A DNA stretch of 64,000 bases, taken from contig NZ_CP069157.1 of NCBI RefSeq assembly GCF_019243775.1, positions 1,364,001 to 1,428,000 on the forward strand, in the 5' to 3' direction. Position numbers and translations under genes: made by a program. The notes under the pieces are model-generated. The model made no database searches. It was not told the DNA's origin and saw only the letters and a list, made by a program, of their open reading frames with translations. This document shows, piece by piece, positions 27,295 to 35,961 of the stretch (position 1 is the first letter of the stretch; the number at the start of each line of letters is the position of its first letter). This DNA comes from Morganella morganii. Lineage in GTDB: Bacteria; Pseudomonadota; Gammaproteobacteria; Enterobacterales; Enterobacteriaceae.

Positions 27295-28913
27295 ATGATT
27301 TACACAGACGGCACCATAGCCATTAAAGCCGGTTCACCAATTGTGACCGGCACCGGTACGCAGTGGAAAAAGAACATTCACGGTGTGGCACCGGGCCAGC
27401 TTATCAGCATCGAAAACGGCGCAGCGCCTATCAGTATGATGATCCGCGCGGTAAACAGTGATACCGAACTGGTGTTGTCATTCAACGCCCCGGTCACACT
27501 CAGCGGCGCTAAATACTCCATTGCCACCACGGTACCGGATACCATTTCAGATGCGGCCCGCACCATGTCAGCGAATCAGGGCTATATCGTGTATTTTCTC
27601 CAGGCAATGCAGCAGTGGATGACGGACACCGGCCAGGTGGAAATTGAGCTGCCGAACGGCCAGAAGGTGACGTTGGACAGCATTAAAGCCCTTAATGATG
27701 CTATCAGCAAGATACCGAAAGTGGTTCAGGAGCCCGGTGAATCGAAAACGGATGTTATGAGCCAAAAGGCAGTAATAGGCTGGGTTAATAATTTTGCTGG
27801 GCAGGATGGTGATTCCGGGATTTTATATTCAAAAGACAAGAAAAAGATACTTAAAGTCAGTAATGATGGATATCTGACCTATTTTGTTGACGGTATTGCA
27901 AAATTCCTGGTGACGGGAGAGGGGGTTATTAATACGGAAGCCAATATTGCTGCTCTTGGTGATATTTCGATCTGGAACAAAGAAAAAAGTGCCAGACTGG
28001 CCATAGCTACTGTTGGTAATCGCACCTACTTTTCTAAATTTCATTCCGGAAAATGGCAGGGAGAGACAGAGGTTCCCGATGGTAATGGTACAATGGCGAC
28101 AAGGCAGTGGATTCAATCACTGACTGGTATCGGCGGGCAATCGGTATGGTATAAAAACGCTGATTTACTGTATGTCGCTAATGGTTGTTCTGTCTTTAAG
28201 CAGGGGGGGGGGTGGATGATAACTACTTCTCTGAATGGGGAACTGGTATCCATATGAACTACTCAGATACCCACGGAATGCGGATGTTTGTTGCTGGCAG
28301 AAACGGCAGGGTCATTGTCAACGTGCGATATTCATCCGGTGAAATGATTTGGAACACGTTGTGGGGGCAAACCAATACGACAGTGGATGGTAGTGGATTT
28401 TTGAAGGTATCATCCCCAATTATCCAAATCCACCCAGACGGTAGTTTCGACATCAACGACGAATCCGAAGGCGCTGAAGTCAGCCGAACAGCTACCGGCC
28501 AATATCACATTACCGGTATACTCGGTTATAACTCAGATGGTGCCTGGGGTGTAAACGGTGGTATCTCGGTACCGAAAGACAATAACGGCCTTGAGCTGGT
28601 TTATGTCGATGACCGCGTACTGGAAGACGGCAGTATCATCATCGAAACCTGTCACCGTCAGCATGCGCATTTACCGGACCGTTTCCAGAACTGGCGACTG
28701 AAAGAGGTCACCCCGGAAGGTGAACGCATTTTCTACCAGGATGGCGAACCGTGTGACCTGCCGGAATCTACCCGCCTCGATGTGCGCGTGGAAATGCCGC
28801 AGGGCTCAGTGTGGAATGTGAAGCAGCGTGAACTGGCCGAACAGATGGAACATGAACAGGCAGAACGGAAGGCTCAGGAAATAGTGGAGCAGGCCGGAGA
28901 CGCAGAGGAATAA
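27295..28913 (+). pseudogene. Tail fibre protein, split at a G10 tract
   Basis: The ATG at 27295 (GAGGAAA site) is preferred to the one at 27271. The N-terminal tail-binding region reads MIYTDGTIAIKAGSPIVTGT. The first frame ends at 28257. A run of ten G at 28203-28212 shifts it out of a second frame that continues VDDNYFSEWGTGIHMNYSDT, a typical distal fibre domain, to 28913 with a charged Glu-rich tail. Rejoining needs a run of eight or eleven G. Distal fibre on/off switching by slippage is possible; a sequencing error is the alternative. Confidence 0.8.
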
Positions 28914-29150
28914 AACAAAGCCGCGTTGGTGGGTGTATGGTGCGGTAATCCTTATATGTATTAATTCAAACTTAACCTGACATAGTTGTTAAAGCCCAAT
29001 CTAATCTTACAGGCCGTGCTGTGCTAGGAGCGGAAATTGTTCATATTGAATACTGTTAATTTATAACTGACTGGCAAAATACGTTATGTAGGCAGATACA
29101 ACTCCGTATTCGTTTAGGAGTTGTCAATCTACGTATTAGAAAAGGTCGCC

Positions 29151-29288
29151 ATGAGGACGCAAGCTGCCAAAAATAACGGGAGAATACCACCACGAAAGAA
29201 ACGACCAATACACTCGGGCTGTTATGATGGCAGTTTTTACAGCCAGAAGAAGCGACTAAGCAGAGATTCTGGCCGGAACCGGAACTAA
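29151..29288 (+). CDS. Possible 45-residue basic protein
   Basis: An ATG with an AAGG site six bases upstream opens a 45-codon frame very rich in Arg and Lys (RIPPRKKRPIHSGC). It is the only candidate in the gap 28914-29377, which otherwise shows a hairpin CAACTC/GAGTTG near 29100-29124 and no gene. Composition would suit a nucleic-acid-binding peptide but could equally be chance. Confidence 0.22.
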   Translation: MRTQAAKNNGRIPPRKKRPIHSGCYDGSFYSQKKRLSRDSGRNRN

Positions 29289-29377
29289 CAAACTTAGCAT
29301 TTCACTGACATCGTCAGCTGGCTTCGCATCATACTCTAAGCGCGTTTTGTAGCTATAACGTTGAAGCATACAGCATA

Positions 29378-31195
29378 ATGAATAAACAAAGTGATATAAT
29401 CCACAGTGATACTAACAACGATCTGACACGATGGAATATGCTTATGAAAGATTTTCGTTACTTCCTAAAGGAAAGTTATATCAATAGCAGGGCTTTAGTT
29501 ATTGGTATAAATAAATATAAAAATGTCCCTCCTCTTGCGTATGCAGTTAATGATGCATCAGAAATAAAGAGTTTACTCATCAATGAATTCGATTTCAAAG
29601 AGGAAAACATATCGTTTCTTCTTGATGAAAATGCTACCAAAGAAAATATATTAAGAGCATTTTCCAGACTTACAAGGGATGATATTGAACTGGATGAGAG
29701 GATTTTCATTTTTTATGCTGGGCATGGTGAAACACGAACTGGAATTTATGGCGAAGTAGGGTTTCTCGTACCTCATGACGCAATCACTGATGATTTATCC
29801 ACCTTTATACGCTGGGATGAACTTACCAAAAATGCAGAGTTGATAAGAGCGAAGCATATACTTTTCGTTATGGATGCCTGTTATGGTGGACTGGCATTAA
29901 CACGGGGAATAGGTCCAGGCAGTACGCGCTTCTTAAATGATATGATGCTACGGTATTCCAGACAAGTTCTGACAGCCGGTAAAGCCGATGAAACTGTCTC
30001 AGATTCTGGTGGGCCTTTGCCAAATCATTCAGTATTCACCGGACATCTAATTGAAGGTTTAAAAGGAAAAGCATTAACCGAAAACGGTGTATTAACCGCC
30101 AATGGTTTGATGACTTATGTTTACAATAAAGTATCAAATGATAAGTCTTCAAATCAAAGTCCGCATTATGGCTATATTGATGGTGATGGGGATTTTATTT
30201 TTAAATCTCCTTCTTGGTCCCATGACAATTTAGAGGAAACAACGGATAATGATAGGTTGATTTCGGTTCCCTATTTTCAGACGGAATTTTCTCCTTTAAA
30301 CGCTGAAGATAAAATAAGAAAAACAAAAAAATTACTGGCAAATGATTCATCCTCTATCGAGCTACATGATTTTGTGATTGATGAAGTTAAAAGTTTTCTA
30401 TCTGAAACCAGTGAGGATTTTTTCTCAGTAAATGGTCAGTTTACTAAAGAAGAACTTCTTGAGAGGATTTCTAAATATGAAAGTATATCTAAAACTATAA
30501 TCCTAATAATTTCTTGTGTCTCATATTGGGCTCGAACAATCCATATTCCATTATTAAGTAAAGCATTAGCTCGTTCAACTGACCGACTGGAAAGAGGGAA
30601 TGGTTTAACTGTATGGTTAAATCTACGATGGTATCCCTTAATAATGCAGTTTTATGCATTAGGGATAGCAGCATTTGAAAATAAAAAATATGATGTACTA
30701 TTTAGTGTTTTTTTTATAAAATTAGACTCGTCACTTTCAAACAATGGTAAACAGCTATATTTTGCTGAAGCCATTTCGAATGCCATTCTGGAATTGGCTC
30801 AACAAGGTGTATTTAAGCAACTCCCTGGATTTGAAAGGCATTTTGTACCAATGAGTGAGCATCTCTATACCATCTTGCAACCATTAATTGATGATACTCT
30901 ATTTATTGGGAAGAATTACGAAAATGTTTTTGATAATTTTGAATGTTTCTTAGCACTTGTCATCGCAGATCTGCATCAGCAGCAAGAGCGAACTCCATGG
31001 GGACCTGTAGGCCGTTTTGGTTGGAAAGAAAGAAATTTGTACAATTCCCCATTATCTAATATGATTAAGGAAGCCAAAGAGCAAGGTGTTAACTGGGCTC
31101 CATTAAAAAGTGGCTTCTTTGGAGGGGATATTTCCAGATTCTCTTTAGTTGCTGATGAATATTTAAAAGGAATATCAAAATTAAGTTGGTATTAA
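29378..31195 (+). CDS. Caspase-like (peptidase C14) protein with C-terminal effector region
   Basis: A 605-residue protein. Residues 37-260 are a caspase/metacaspase fold: SRALVIGINKYKNVPPLAYA, then FIFYAGHGE with catalytic His116 and FVMDACYGG with catalytic Cys168, both intact. The remaining 340 residues are helical and match nothing I know. There is no signal peptide. It is AT-rich, stands alone on the plus strand in the accessory end of the prophage, and converges on two small genes across a shared terminator. Bacterial caspase-like proteases act in several abortive-infection systems; that role here is inferred. Start could also be the ATG at 29438. Confidence 0.82.
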   Translation: MNKQSDIIHSDTNNDLTRWNMLMKDFRYFLKESYINSRALVIGINKYKNVPPLAYAVNDASEIKSLLINEFDFKEENISFLLDENATKENILRAFSRLTRDDIELDERIFIFYAGHGETRTGIYGEVGFLVPHDAITDDLSTFIRWDELTKNAELIRAKHILFVMDACYGGLALTRGIGPGSTRFLNDMMLRYSRQVLTAGKADETVSDSGGPLPNHSVFTGHLIEGLKGKALTENGVLTANGLMTYVYNKVSNDKSSNQSPHYGYIDGDGDFIFKSPSWSHDNLEETTDNDRLISVPYFQTEFSPLNAEDKIRKTKKLLANDSSSIELHDFVIDEVKSFLSETSEDFFSVNGQFTKEELLERISKYESISKTIILIISCVSYWARTIHIPLLSKALARSTDRLERGNGLTVWLNLRWYPLIMQFYALGIAAFENKKYDVLFSVFFIKLDSSLSNNGKQLYFAEAISNAILELAQQGVFKQLPGFERHFVPMSEHLYTILQPLIDDTLFIGKNYENVFDNFECFLALVIADLHQQQERTPWGPVGRFGWKERNLYNSPLSNMIKEAKEQGVNWAPLKSGFFGGDISRFSLVADEYLKGISKLSWY

Positions 31196-31219
31196 TAATT
31201 AATTATTAGTTGTTAATTT

Positions 31220-31250
31220 AAGTGCCTTTAAACGATCGATAAAGGCACTT
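31220..31250. terminator. Bidirectional terminator between convergent genes
   Basis: AAGTGCCTTTA pairs perfectly with TAAAGGCACTT around a nine-base loop, with A/T flanks on both sides. It serves the caspase-like gene and the leftward pair ending at 31255. Confidence 0.72.
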
Positions 31251-31254
31251 AATA

Positions 31255-31761
31255 TCAATCAGGTATCCATTCATCACGCACCTTTAAGGTAGATGTGTAC
31301 TTCGTTGTTTCTAAATTATAATAGGAAGAAAGATCTTGGCTTGATGTTATATTTTTTATTTCATGAATGTATATTTCTTTGAACATTTCTCTGTCAATTT
31401 TACCATCAATATATTTCTTACATGCTTCATCATATTGGTTAAGGAGGTCTTCAATGCAAGAATCATAAGTTTTATATAATAAATCAAGAGAATAAGACTC
31501 TTCAGCGCTCAATGAGCCTGCTTGTTTTTTTGCTAAGTATGGTGTCAAGATTGGTGTCAAATTATTTATTGTATTTCTTGCGTTAGTTATGCCAGTTCGA
31601 ATTTGAAGTTCAATTGCACCATATTGCAATTTCAATGCTTCACTTGCATTCTCTTGCGCAAACTTAACATCTTTTCTTGATTTGAAAAATGTATACAATG
31701 AGAGAAGTAATGCAGCACTAGACACGGCCAATGAATACATATTATAATAACTATCACTCAT
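31255..31761 (-). CDS. Membrane-anchored coiled-coil protein next to caspase gene
   Basis: A 168-residue protein with one N-terminal membrane helix (YSLAVSSAALLLSLYTFF), a basic KSRKD stop and a long helical soluble region (FAQENASEALKLQYGAIELQ). Its start overlaps the stop of the upstream gene (ATGA), so the two are co-translated. AT-rich like the neighbouring caspase-like gene. No family recognised; it could be a membrane partner or immunity component, or an unrelated lysogenic conversion gene. Confidence 0.6.
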   Translation of the reverse strand: MSDSYYNMYSLAVSSAALLLSLYTFFKSRKDVKFAQENASEALKLQYGAIELQIRTGITNARNTINNLTPILTPYLAKKQAGSLSAEESYSLDLLYKTYDSCIEDLLNQYDEACKKYIDGKIDREMFKEIYIHEIKNITSSQDLSSYYNLETTKYTSTLKVRDEWIPD

Positions 31762-32063
31762 TGAATTCTTCCTCTATTAAGCATTGCTATTAAATCCACC
31801 AAGTCATCATTGCTGGCACTAGCACTCCCTCGACTAATAGCATCAGATTGATCGTTTTTTTCATCGAAAGAAATGTTTCTTTCATCCGCAATGGCTCGCT
31901 TTATTTCATGAATGATCTCATGTTTTTGGTGTTGCGTTATTTTCCTTAGCCTGATACCTATATCTAACTCGGAAAGAATAATCTTGAGTTCATTTAGTCT
32001 ATCGTCTTCATTTTTATTTAATAAGCGTGAAACATATTGATTTGGTGATGTATCATTTGTCAT
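31758..32063 (-). CDS. Small soluble protein, first of a leftward pair
   Basis: A 101-residue charged helical protein (LNKNEDDRLNELKIILSEL, HQKHEIIHEIKRAIADERN) with a Ser/Ala/Asp-rich C-terminus. The GGGAGG ribosome site lies seven bases before the ATG. It is coupled by ATGA to the membrane protein downstream. No recognised domain. Together they form a minimal two-gene operon facing the caspase-like gene. Confidence 0.58.
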   Translation of the reverse strand: MTNDTSPNQYVSRLLNKNEDDRLNELKIILSELDIGIRLRKITQHQKHEIIHEIKRAIADERNISFDEKNDQSDAISRGSASASNDDLVDLIAMLNRGRIQ

Positions 32064-32370
32064 ATATTTCCTCCCGTTGATGATGCAGAATTATACGACA
32101 TTTTTTCTATAAAATAAATTGTTTATATCGTAGTTAAAAAAACTACAGTATTCAGTTTCAAAACTTGTTGTTCTTAAACGCACAATGAATCCTTCAGAGG
32201 GATTTAAGGATAAACATTACATTATCCCATTGTTTCCAGTGGTTCTAAATTCTCTCCTTATGTTCAGGCTCACACATTTTCAGCCTTGTGCTTTCTGAAT
32301 ACCGACTCTGCGTAAAGAGCGATCTTCACTACATAAGACCTGTTCGCAAAGACACCAGTGGGCTTGGCAA

Positions 32371-32483
32371 GTCACTATCGCTGGACAGCAAGACTAACTA
32401 GTTAGCAAAGTGCTGGAAATGGTATGGGAAACTTGTAGTAAGCCTGTTGGAGTGATATTCGACGGCGATCAAGCTAGTCATTA
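32371..32483 (+). pseudogene. Degenerate IS3-family transposase fragment
   Basis: One frame reads KVLEMVWETCSKPVGVIFDG followed by DQASH and a stop. It resembles the DDE-domain segment of IS3-family OrfB (alanine-rich helix, W-E-x-R-x-K-P, then MFHSDQGSHY). The motif is short, several key residues are altered and no ends are visible. The rest of 32064-32640 shows no gene. Confidence 0.4.
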
Positions 32484-32676
32484 AAAGAACTGATATTTTA
32501 GGTGGTTAACGAATCGCTACTACATTTTTTGGCATTTTCTTTATTGATATATAAATATCAACGTCCGCTCCTTGCTCATAGTTGGCTACCGGATTTGATT
32601 TCAATGAGTAATGCATGTGACGCATAATATTAGTAAAAATCAGATTGATGAGACAGCCAAACTTCTTTATCATTAA

Positions 32677-32692
32677 CTGTATATATATACAG
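32677..32692. promoter_or_regulatory. LexA (SOS) box upstream of umuD
   Basis: CTGTATATATATACAG is a perfect palindromic match to the LexA consensus CTGT-(8)-ACAG. It lies ten bases before the umuD ATG, so LexA should repress umuDC until DNA damage. Confidence 0.92.
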
Positions 32693-32702
32693 TTAATCGG
32701 TT

Positions 32703-33125
32703 ATGAGTATGAAACTTGTCAAGACCAACGATGACGCAATTCTGACATTGCCTCTGTTCCTGGAGCATGTCCCGGCCGGGTTTCCGTCACCGGCGGCGGA
32801 CTATATCGAGGACCGCATAAACCTGAACAGTGAGCTGATCCGGCATCCTGAAAGCACCTACCTGCTCAGGGTTGAAGGTAGTTCGATGATAGATGCAAAT
32901 ATCTTTGATGGTGATGTGGTTATCGTGGACAGCGCGGTAACCGCTGCTGAAGGTGATATAGTAATTGCCAGTTTTGAAGGTGAGTTTACTGTCAAAAAAT
33001 TGCAGCTGTCTCCTGTGCCTATGTTGATCCCGATGAATCCGGATTATCAGCCTATCGCAATCAGCAGTGAGCAGGATTTACAGATTTTCGGCGTGGTCAC
33101 CTACATCATTCACCGGGCGCAGTGA
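32703..33125 (+). CDS. umuD: UmuD, DNA polymerase V subunit
   Basis: A 140-residue UmuD. The self-cleavage site lies at Ala25-Gly26 in [11 protein letters not shown], the nucleophile is Ser61 in GSSMIDA and the general base is Lys98 in EFTVKKLQL. RecA-stimulated cleavage yields UmuD', which binds UmuC to form translesion polymerase V. The stop overlaps the umuC start (ATGA). It is carried near the right end of the prophage, so the genes may be mobile copies additional to chromosomal ones. Confidence 0.94.
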   Translation: MSMKLVKTNDDAILTLPLFLEHVPAGFPSPAADYIEDRINLNSELIRHPESTYLLRVEGSSMIDANIFDGDVVIVDSAVTAAEGDIVIASFEGEFTVKKLQLSPVPMLIPMNPDYQPIAISSEQDLQIFGVVTYIIHRAQ

Positions 33126-34388
33126 TGTTTGCGCTGGTGGATGTAAACAGCTTTTACGCCAGCTGTGAAAGAGTATTCCGGCCAGACCTGACAGGTAAGC
33201 CGGTCATCGTCCTGAGTAATAATGATGGTTGCGTGATCGCCCGGTCAGCAGAGGCGAAAGCTCTCGGCATCAAAATGGGGGAGCTGTATTATGAATGCCG
33301 CGCTTTTTGTCACAAAAATAATGTGACAGTATTCAGTTCAAATTATGCGTTGTACGGCGATATGAGCAGCCGTGTGATGACATTGCTCTCATCCTTCGCA
33401 CCCGCCACAGAAATCTATTCTATCGATGAAGCCTTTCTTGATTTTACCGGCATGACCAGGACATTCAGCCTGGAAGATTACGGCCGTGAGATACAGGCTG
33501 CCATTCTGCAGAAAACACACCTTCCGGTCGGTGTTGGTATTGCACCGACAAAGACACTCGCAAAACTTGCCAACCACGCCGCAAAAACATGGAAAAAAAA
33601 CCGGCGGAGTGGTCGACCTTTCTGATTCCCTGCGCCAGCGTAAATTACTGGCTTTGATACCGGTCAGTGAGGTATGGGGTATCGGCCGGCGCATATCTGC
33701 CAAGCTGAATACAATGGGTATCCGTACGGCATTAGATTTGGCGAACGCCGCACCGGCGACTATCCGTAAAACCTTTGGTGTTATCGCAGAGCGCACGCTG
33801 CGGGAGCTGAACGGGGAACCCTGTATTGAGCTGGAAGAAGTCAGAAAGGTGAAACAGCAGATCCTCTGCTCCAGGTCGTTCGGTACCAAAGTGACAGACA
33901 TTGTCACCATGAGAAAGGCCGTATGTGAATATGCTGAACGGTCAACAGAAAAACTCCGGGAAGAAAAACAACGCTGCCGTATGATCGGGCTGTTTGTTCA
34001 GACCAGCAGACACGCCAACGGGCCGGACTATGCGAACAGTGCAAACATTTCACTCGAGTATCCCAGCTGCGACACGCGGGACATCATCAATGCCGCCATG
34101 AGAGCACTGGATAGTATCTGGCGAGACGGATACCGATATTATAAGGCGGGCATCATTCTATCAGATTTCACGTATTCAGCAGTCACTCAGCTCGACATGT
34201 TCGCCATCCGGCAGCCATTCAAAAATAGTGACGAGCTGATGAAGACTATCGACACGATAAATAATAGCAGGCTGGGCCGTGTGTGGTTTGCCGGTAAAGG
34301 CAGCGATAGCAGGTACAAGATGAAGCGTGAAATGCTGTCACCGGCATACACGACAAATTTCAGTCAGCTGCCGGTGGTGAAAAGTTAA
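33122..34388 (+). pseudogene. umuC: UmuC, Y-family polymerase, frameshifted at an A8 run
   Basis: The N-terminal part shows [17 protein letters not shown] and the active-site [12 protein letters not shown]. The literal frame breaks after AAKTWKK at eight A (33593-33600) and stops at 33625. With seven A it continues [20 protein letters not shown], then GIGRRISAKL (helix-hairpin-helix) and the little-finger domain to 34388, giving 421 residues, the standard UmuC length. Either the run length is over-called or this lineage has lost polymerase V from this locus. Confidence 0.9.
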
Positions 34389-34589
34389 TGCGTCCAGTTA
34401 GGTGATAAAGCGCATTGAGATGGAATAAGTTTTTTCACGAACCAATAATTGAAAATACATTCCCCAAAACTATCAGTGGAATAGTGTTAAAACAATAGGT
34501 TAGGTGCAGCATTCAAACACCTGAATAGCATTGTTTTTTAATGGTTTTCAATAATAAAATTATGCAGTTATGTTGATTCTTAGTATCTA

Positions 34590-34754
34590 CTGCTGCGCCA
34601 CATGGGCTGGTTTGAAGCCGCTGACTTAATCGTTAAAGGAATGGAAGGGGCCATCGCTGCCAAGACCGTCACTTACGATTTCGAACGTCTGATGGAAGGC
34701 GCTAAGCTCCTGAAATGCTCAGAGTTTGGTGATGCAATCATCAAACACATGTAA
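34590..34754 (+). pseudogene. icd: 3' fragment of isocitrate dehydrogenase gene (attachment site)
   Basis: The frame reads [20 protein letters not shown] and ends [14 protein letters not shown] at TAA 34752, the C-terminus of NADP isocitrate dehydrogenase. An in-frame TAG lies just upstream at 34581 and no start is present, so it is a displaced 3' end. Prophages e14 and 21 integrate in icd, replacing its 3' end and leaving such a fragment. It therefore marks the prophage right end, with the core near 34590-34620; intact icd should lie left of the window. Confidence 0.85.
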
Positions 34755-34776
34755 TTAAGTTTACGGTGAAATAGTT

Positions 34777-34806
34777 AACGGGAACTGATTAGTTCCCGTT
34801 TTTTAT
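34777..34806 (+). terminator. icd terminator
   Basis: AACGGGAACT and AGTTCCCGTT enclose a short loop and are followed by a T tract. It follows the icd stop by 22 bases, as expected for the original chromosomal gene end. The bases 34807-35052 show no gene. Confidence 0.82.
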
Positions 34807-35052
34807 TGTTCAATCTGAAACGGTTATCAAAAAGTTTGCAAAATGATTTAGCAAAACGGTATGAAATTTGTACAGGTTGTAGGTGGTTTGAGGTTGAGAT
34901 GTGCGGGTAAGGAGAGGGTCGCTTTGAGCGAAAAGCGGAAGTTCAGAATGTATACTTACTTCGATGCTTGTTAAGCAATGGGGAGTAGGTCAGCAATTTA
35001 TTGTGAAAGCAATAACACTAATAGTATTAGTGAAGAGGCTAAAGATTTGTTT

Positions 35053-35083
35053 AGAATCCGCCCCCTTAAGAGGCGGTATTCTT
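35053..35083 (-). terminator. Terminator of the leftward nuclease operon
   Basis: AGAATCCGCC pairs with GGCGGTATTCT (one mismatch) around CCCTTAAGA. It lies directly downstream of the 35094 stop on the minus strand. Confidence 0.55.
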
Positions 35084-35093
35084 GGCAAACATT

Positions 35094-35957
35094 TTATTTA
35101 CTGTTTATCAATTGCAATAATGGGATCTCAGCTACATCATTAGGAATATAGGGGTCATCTTCTTTTAAATTAACCCCAATACAATCAACATCATTTAACC
35201 CAATTTCCCAAGCCCACCTAACATCTAACGTACTCATTTCTATCCCTAAACTATCTCTTTGTGGATGCTCAGGAACAATATTTTTTAACATCGCATCACA
35301 TCCAAGATAGAATTTTCCACAGGCCTGATACGCAGTAAGAAATCTTTCTAGATTGACATTGCTATCAGGAGTCATCGTATTAATTCTACTGATCATTGTC
35401 ATTCTTTTAGTTAATGGGGTTGTCATCATATTTTCAGATATTAGTACTCTATAATGAGTTGGGTTTTTAACTGAGATGCCCTTGACAATACAAACCCGTA
35501 ATCTGGCTTTACTATCTACCAAGCCTACTGATGATATAAGATCTTTAAAAATATCCTCACCTATATCGGGGTGTTTAAATAATAGATATAACCCTGGATA
35601 ACACGATTTTAATTGAGCGAAACCTACTCCTTGCCAGCGTGTTCTATCCCATAGACGAGGTTTGATTAGACTTTGTATGGAATAATCTTTATGTGTTATA
35701 TTTTCGAAATTAAGTTCCTCTTCAGGCATTCTTCCTTTACCGGGTGTTGGAGCTTTTATATCCTCGATCTCCAACACTTTCGAAAATTCACTATCCCAGG
35801 ATTTATCTCTTAAAAGAGGGTAAGTTTTCTTTTCAGAACTGGCGGAATAAATTTTCTTAATTTGTTGATCAATATCATTACCAAGAACATTTTCAATAGA
35901 TTTGATACAGGCACCAAAACTAATTGCTCTGTCGAATGCAGCATCTTCGAAGATCAT
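35094..35957 (-). CDS. Unknown 287-residue partner of nuclease-repeat protein
   Basis: A soluble 287-residue protein with no family I recognise. Notable segments are KPRLWDRTRWQGVGFAQL, YPGLYLLFKHPDIGEDIFKD and VDSKARLRVCIVKGISV, and a C-terminal acidic stretch. It starts five bases after the stop of the upstream gene (TGAAAAAATG), so it is translated from the same message. Base composition is AT-rich like its partner and unlike the chromosome. The tight pairing suggests a two-protein system; defence is the most likely context. Confidence 0.6.
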   Translation of the reverse strand: MIFEDAAFDRAISFGACIKSIENVLGNDIDQQIKKIYSASSEKKTYPLLRDKSWDSEFSKVLEIEDIKAPTPGKGRMPEEELNFENITHKDYSIQSLIKPRLWDRTRWQGVGFAQLKSCYPGLYLLFKHPDIGEDIFKDLISSVGLVDSKARLRVCIVKGISVKNPTHYRVLISENMMTTPLTKRMTMISRINTMTPDSNVNLERFLTAYQACGKFYLGCDAMLKNIVPEHPQRDSLGIEMSTLDVRWAWEIGLNDVDCIGVNLKEDDPYIPNDVAEIPLLQLINSK

Positions 35958-35961
35958 TTTT

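Noticed and set aside
33593-33600. Programmed frameshifting in umuC
   Set aside because: No programmed shift is known in umuC, and the break matches the common one-extra-base pattern elsewhere in the window.
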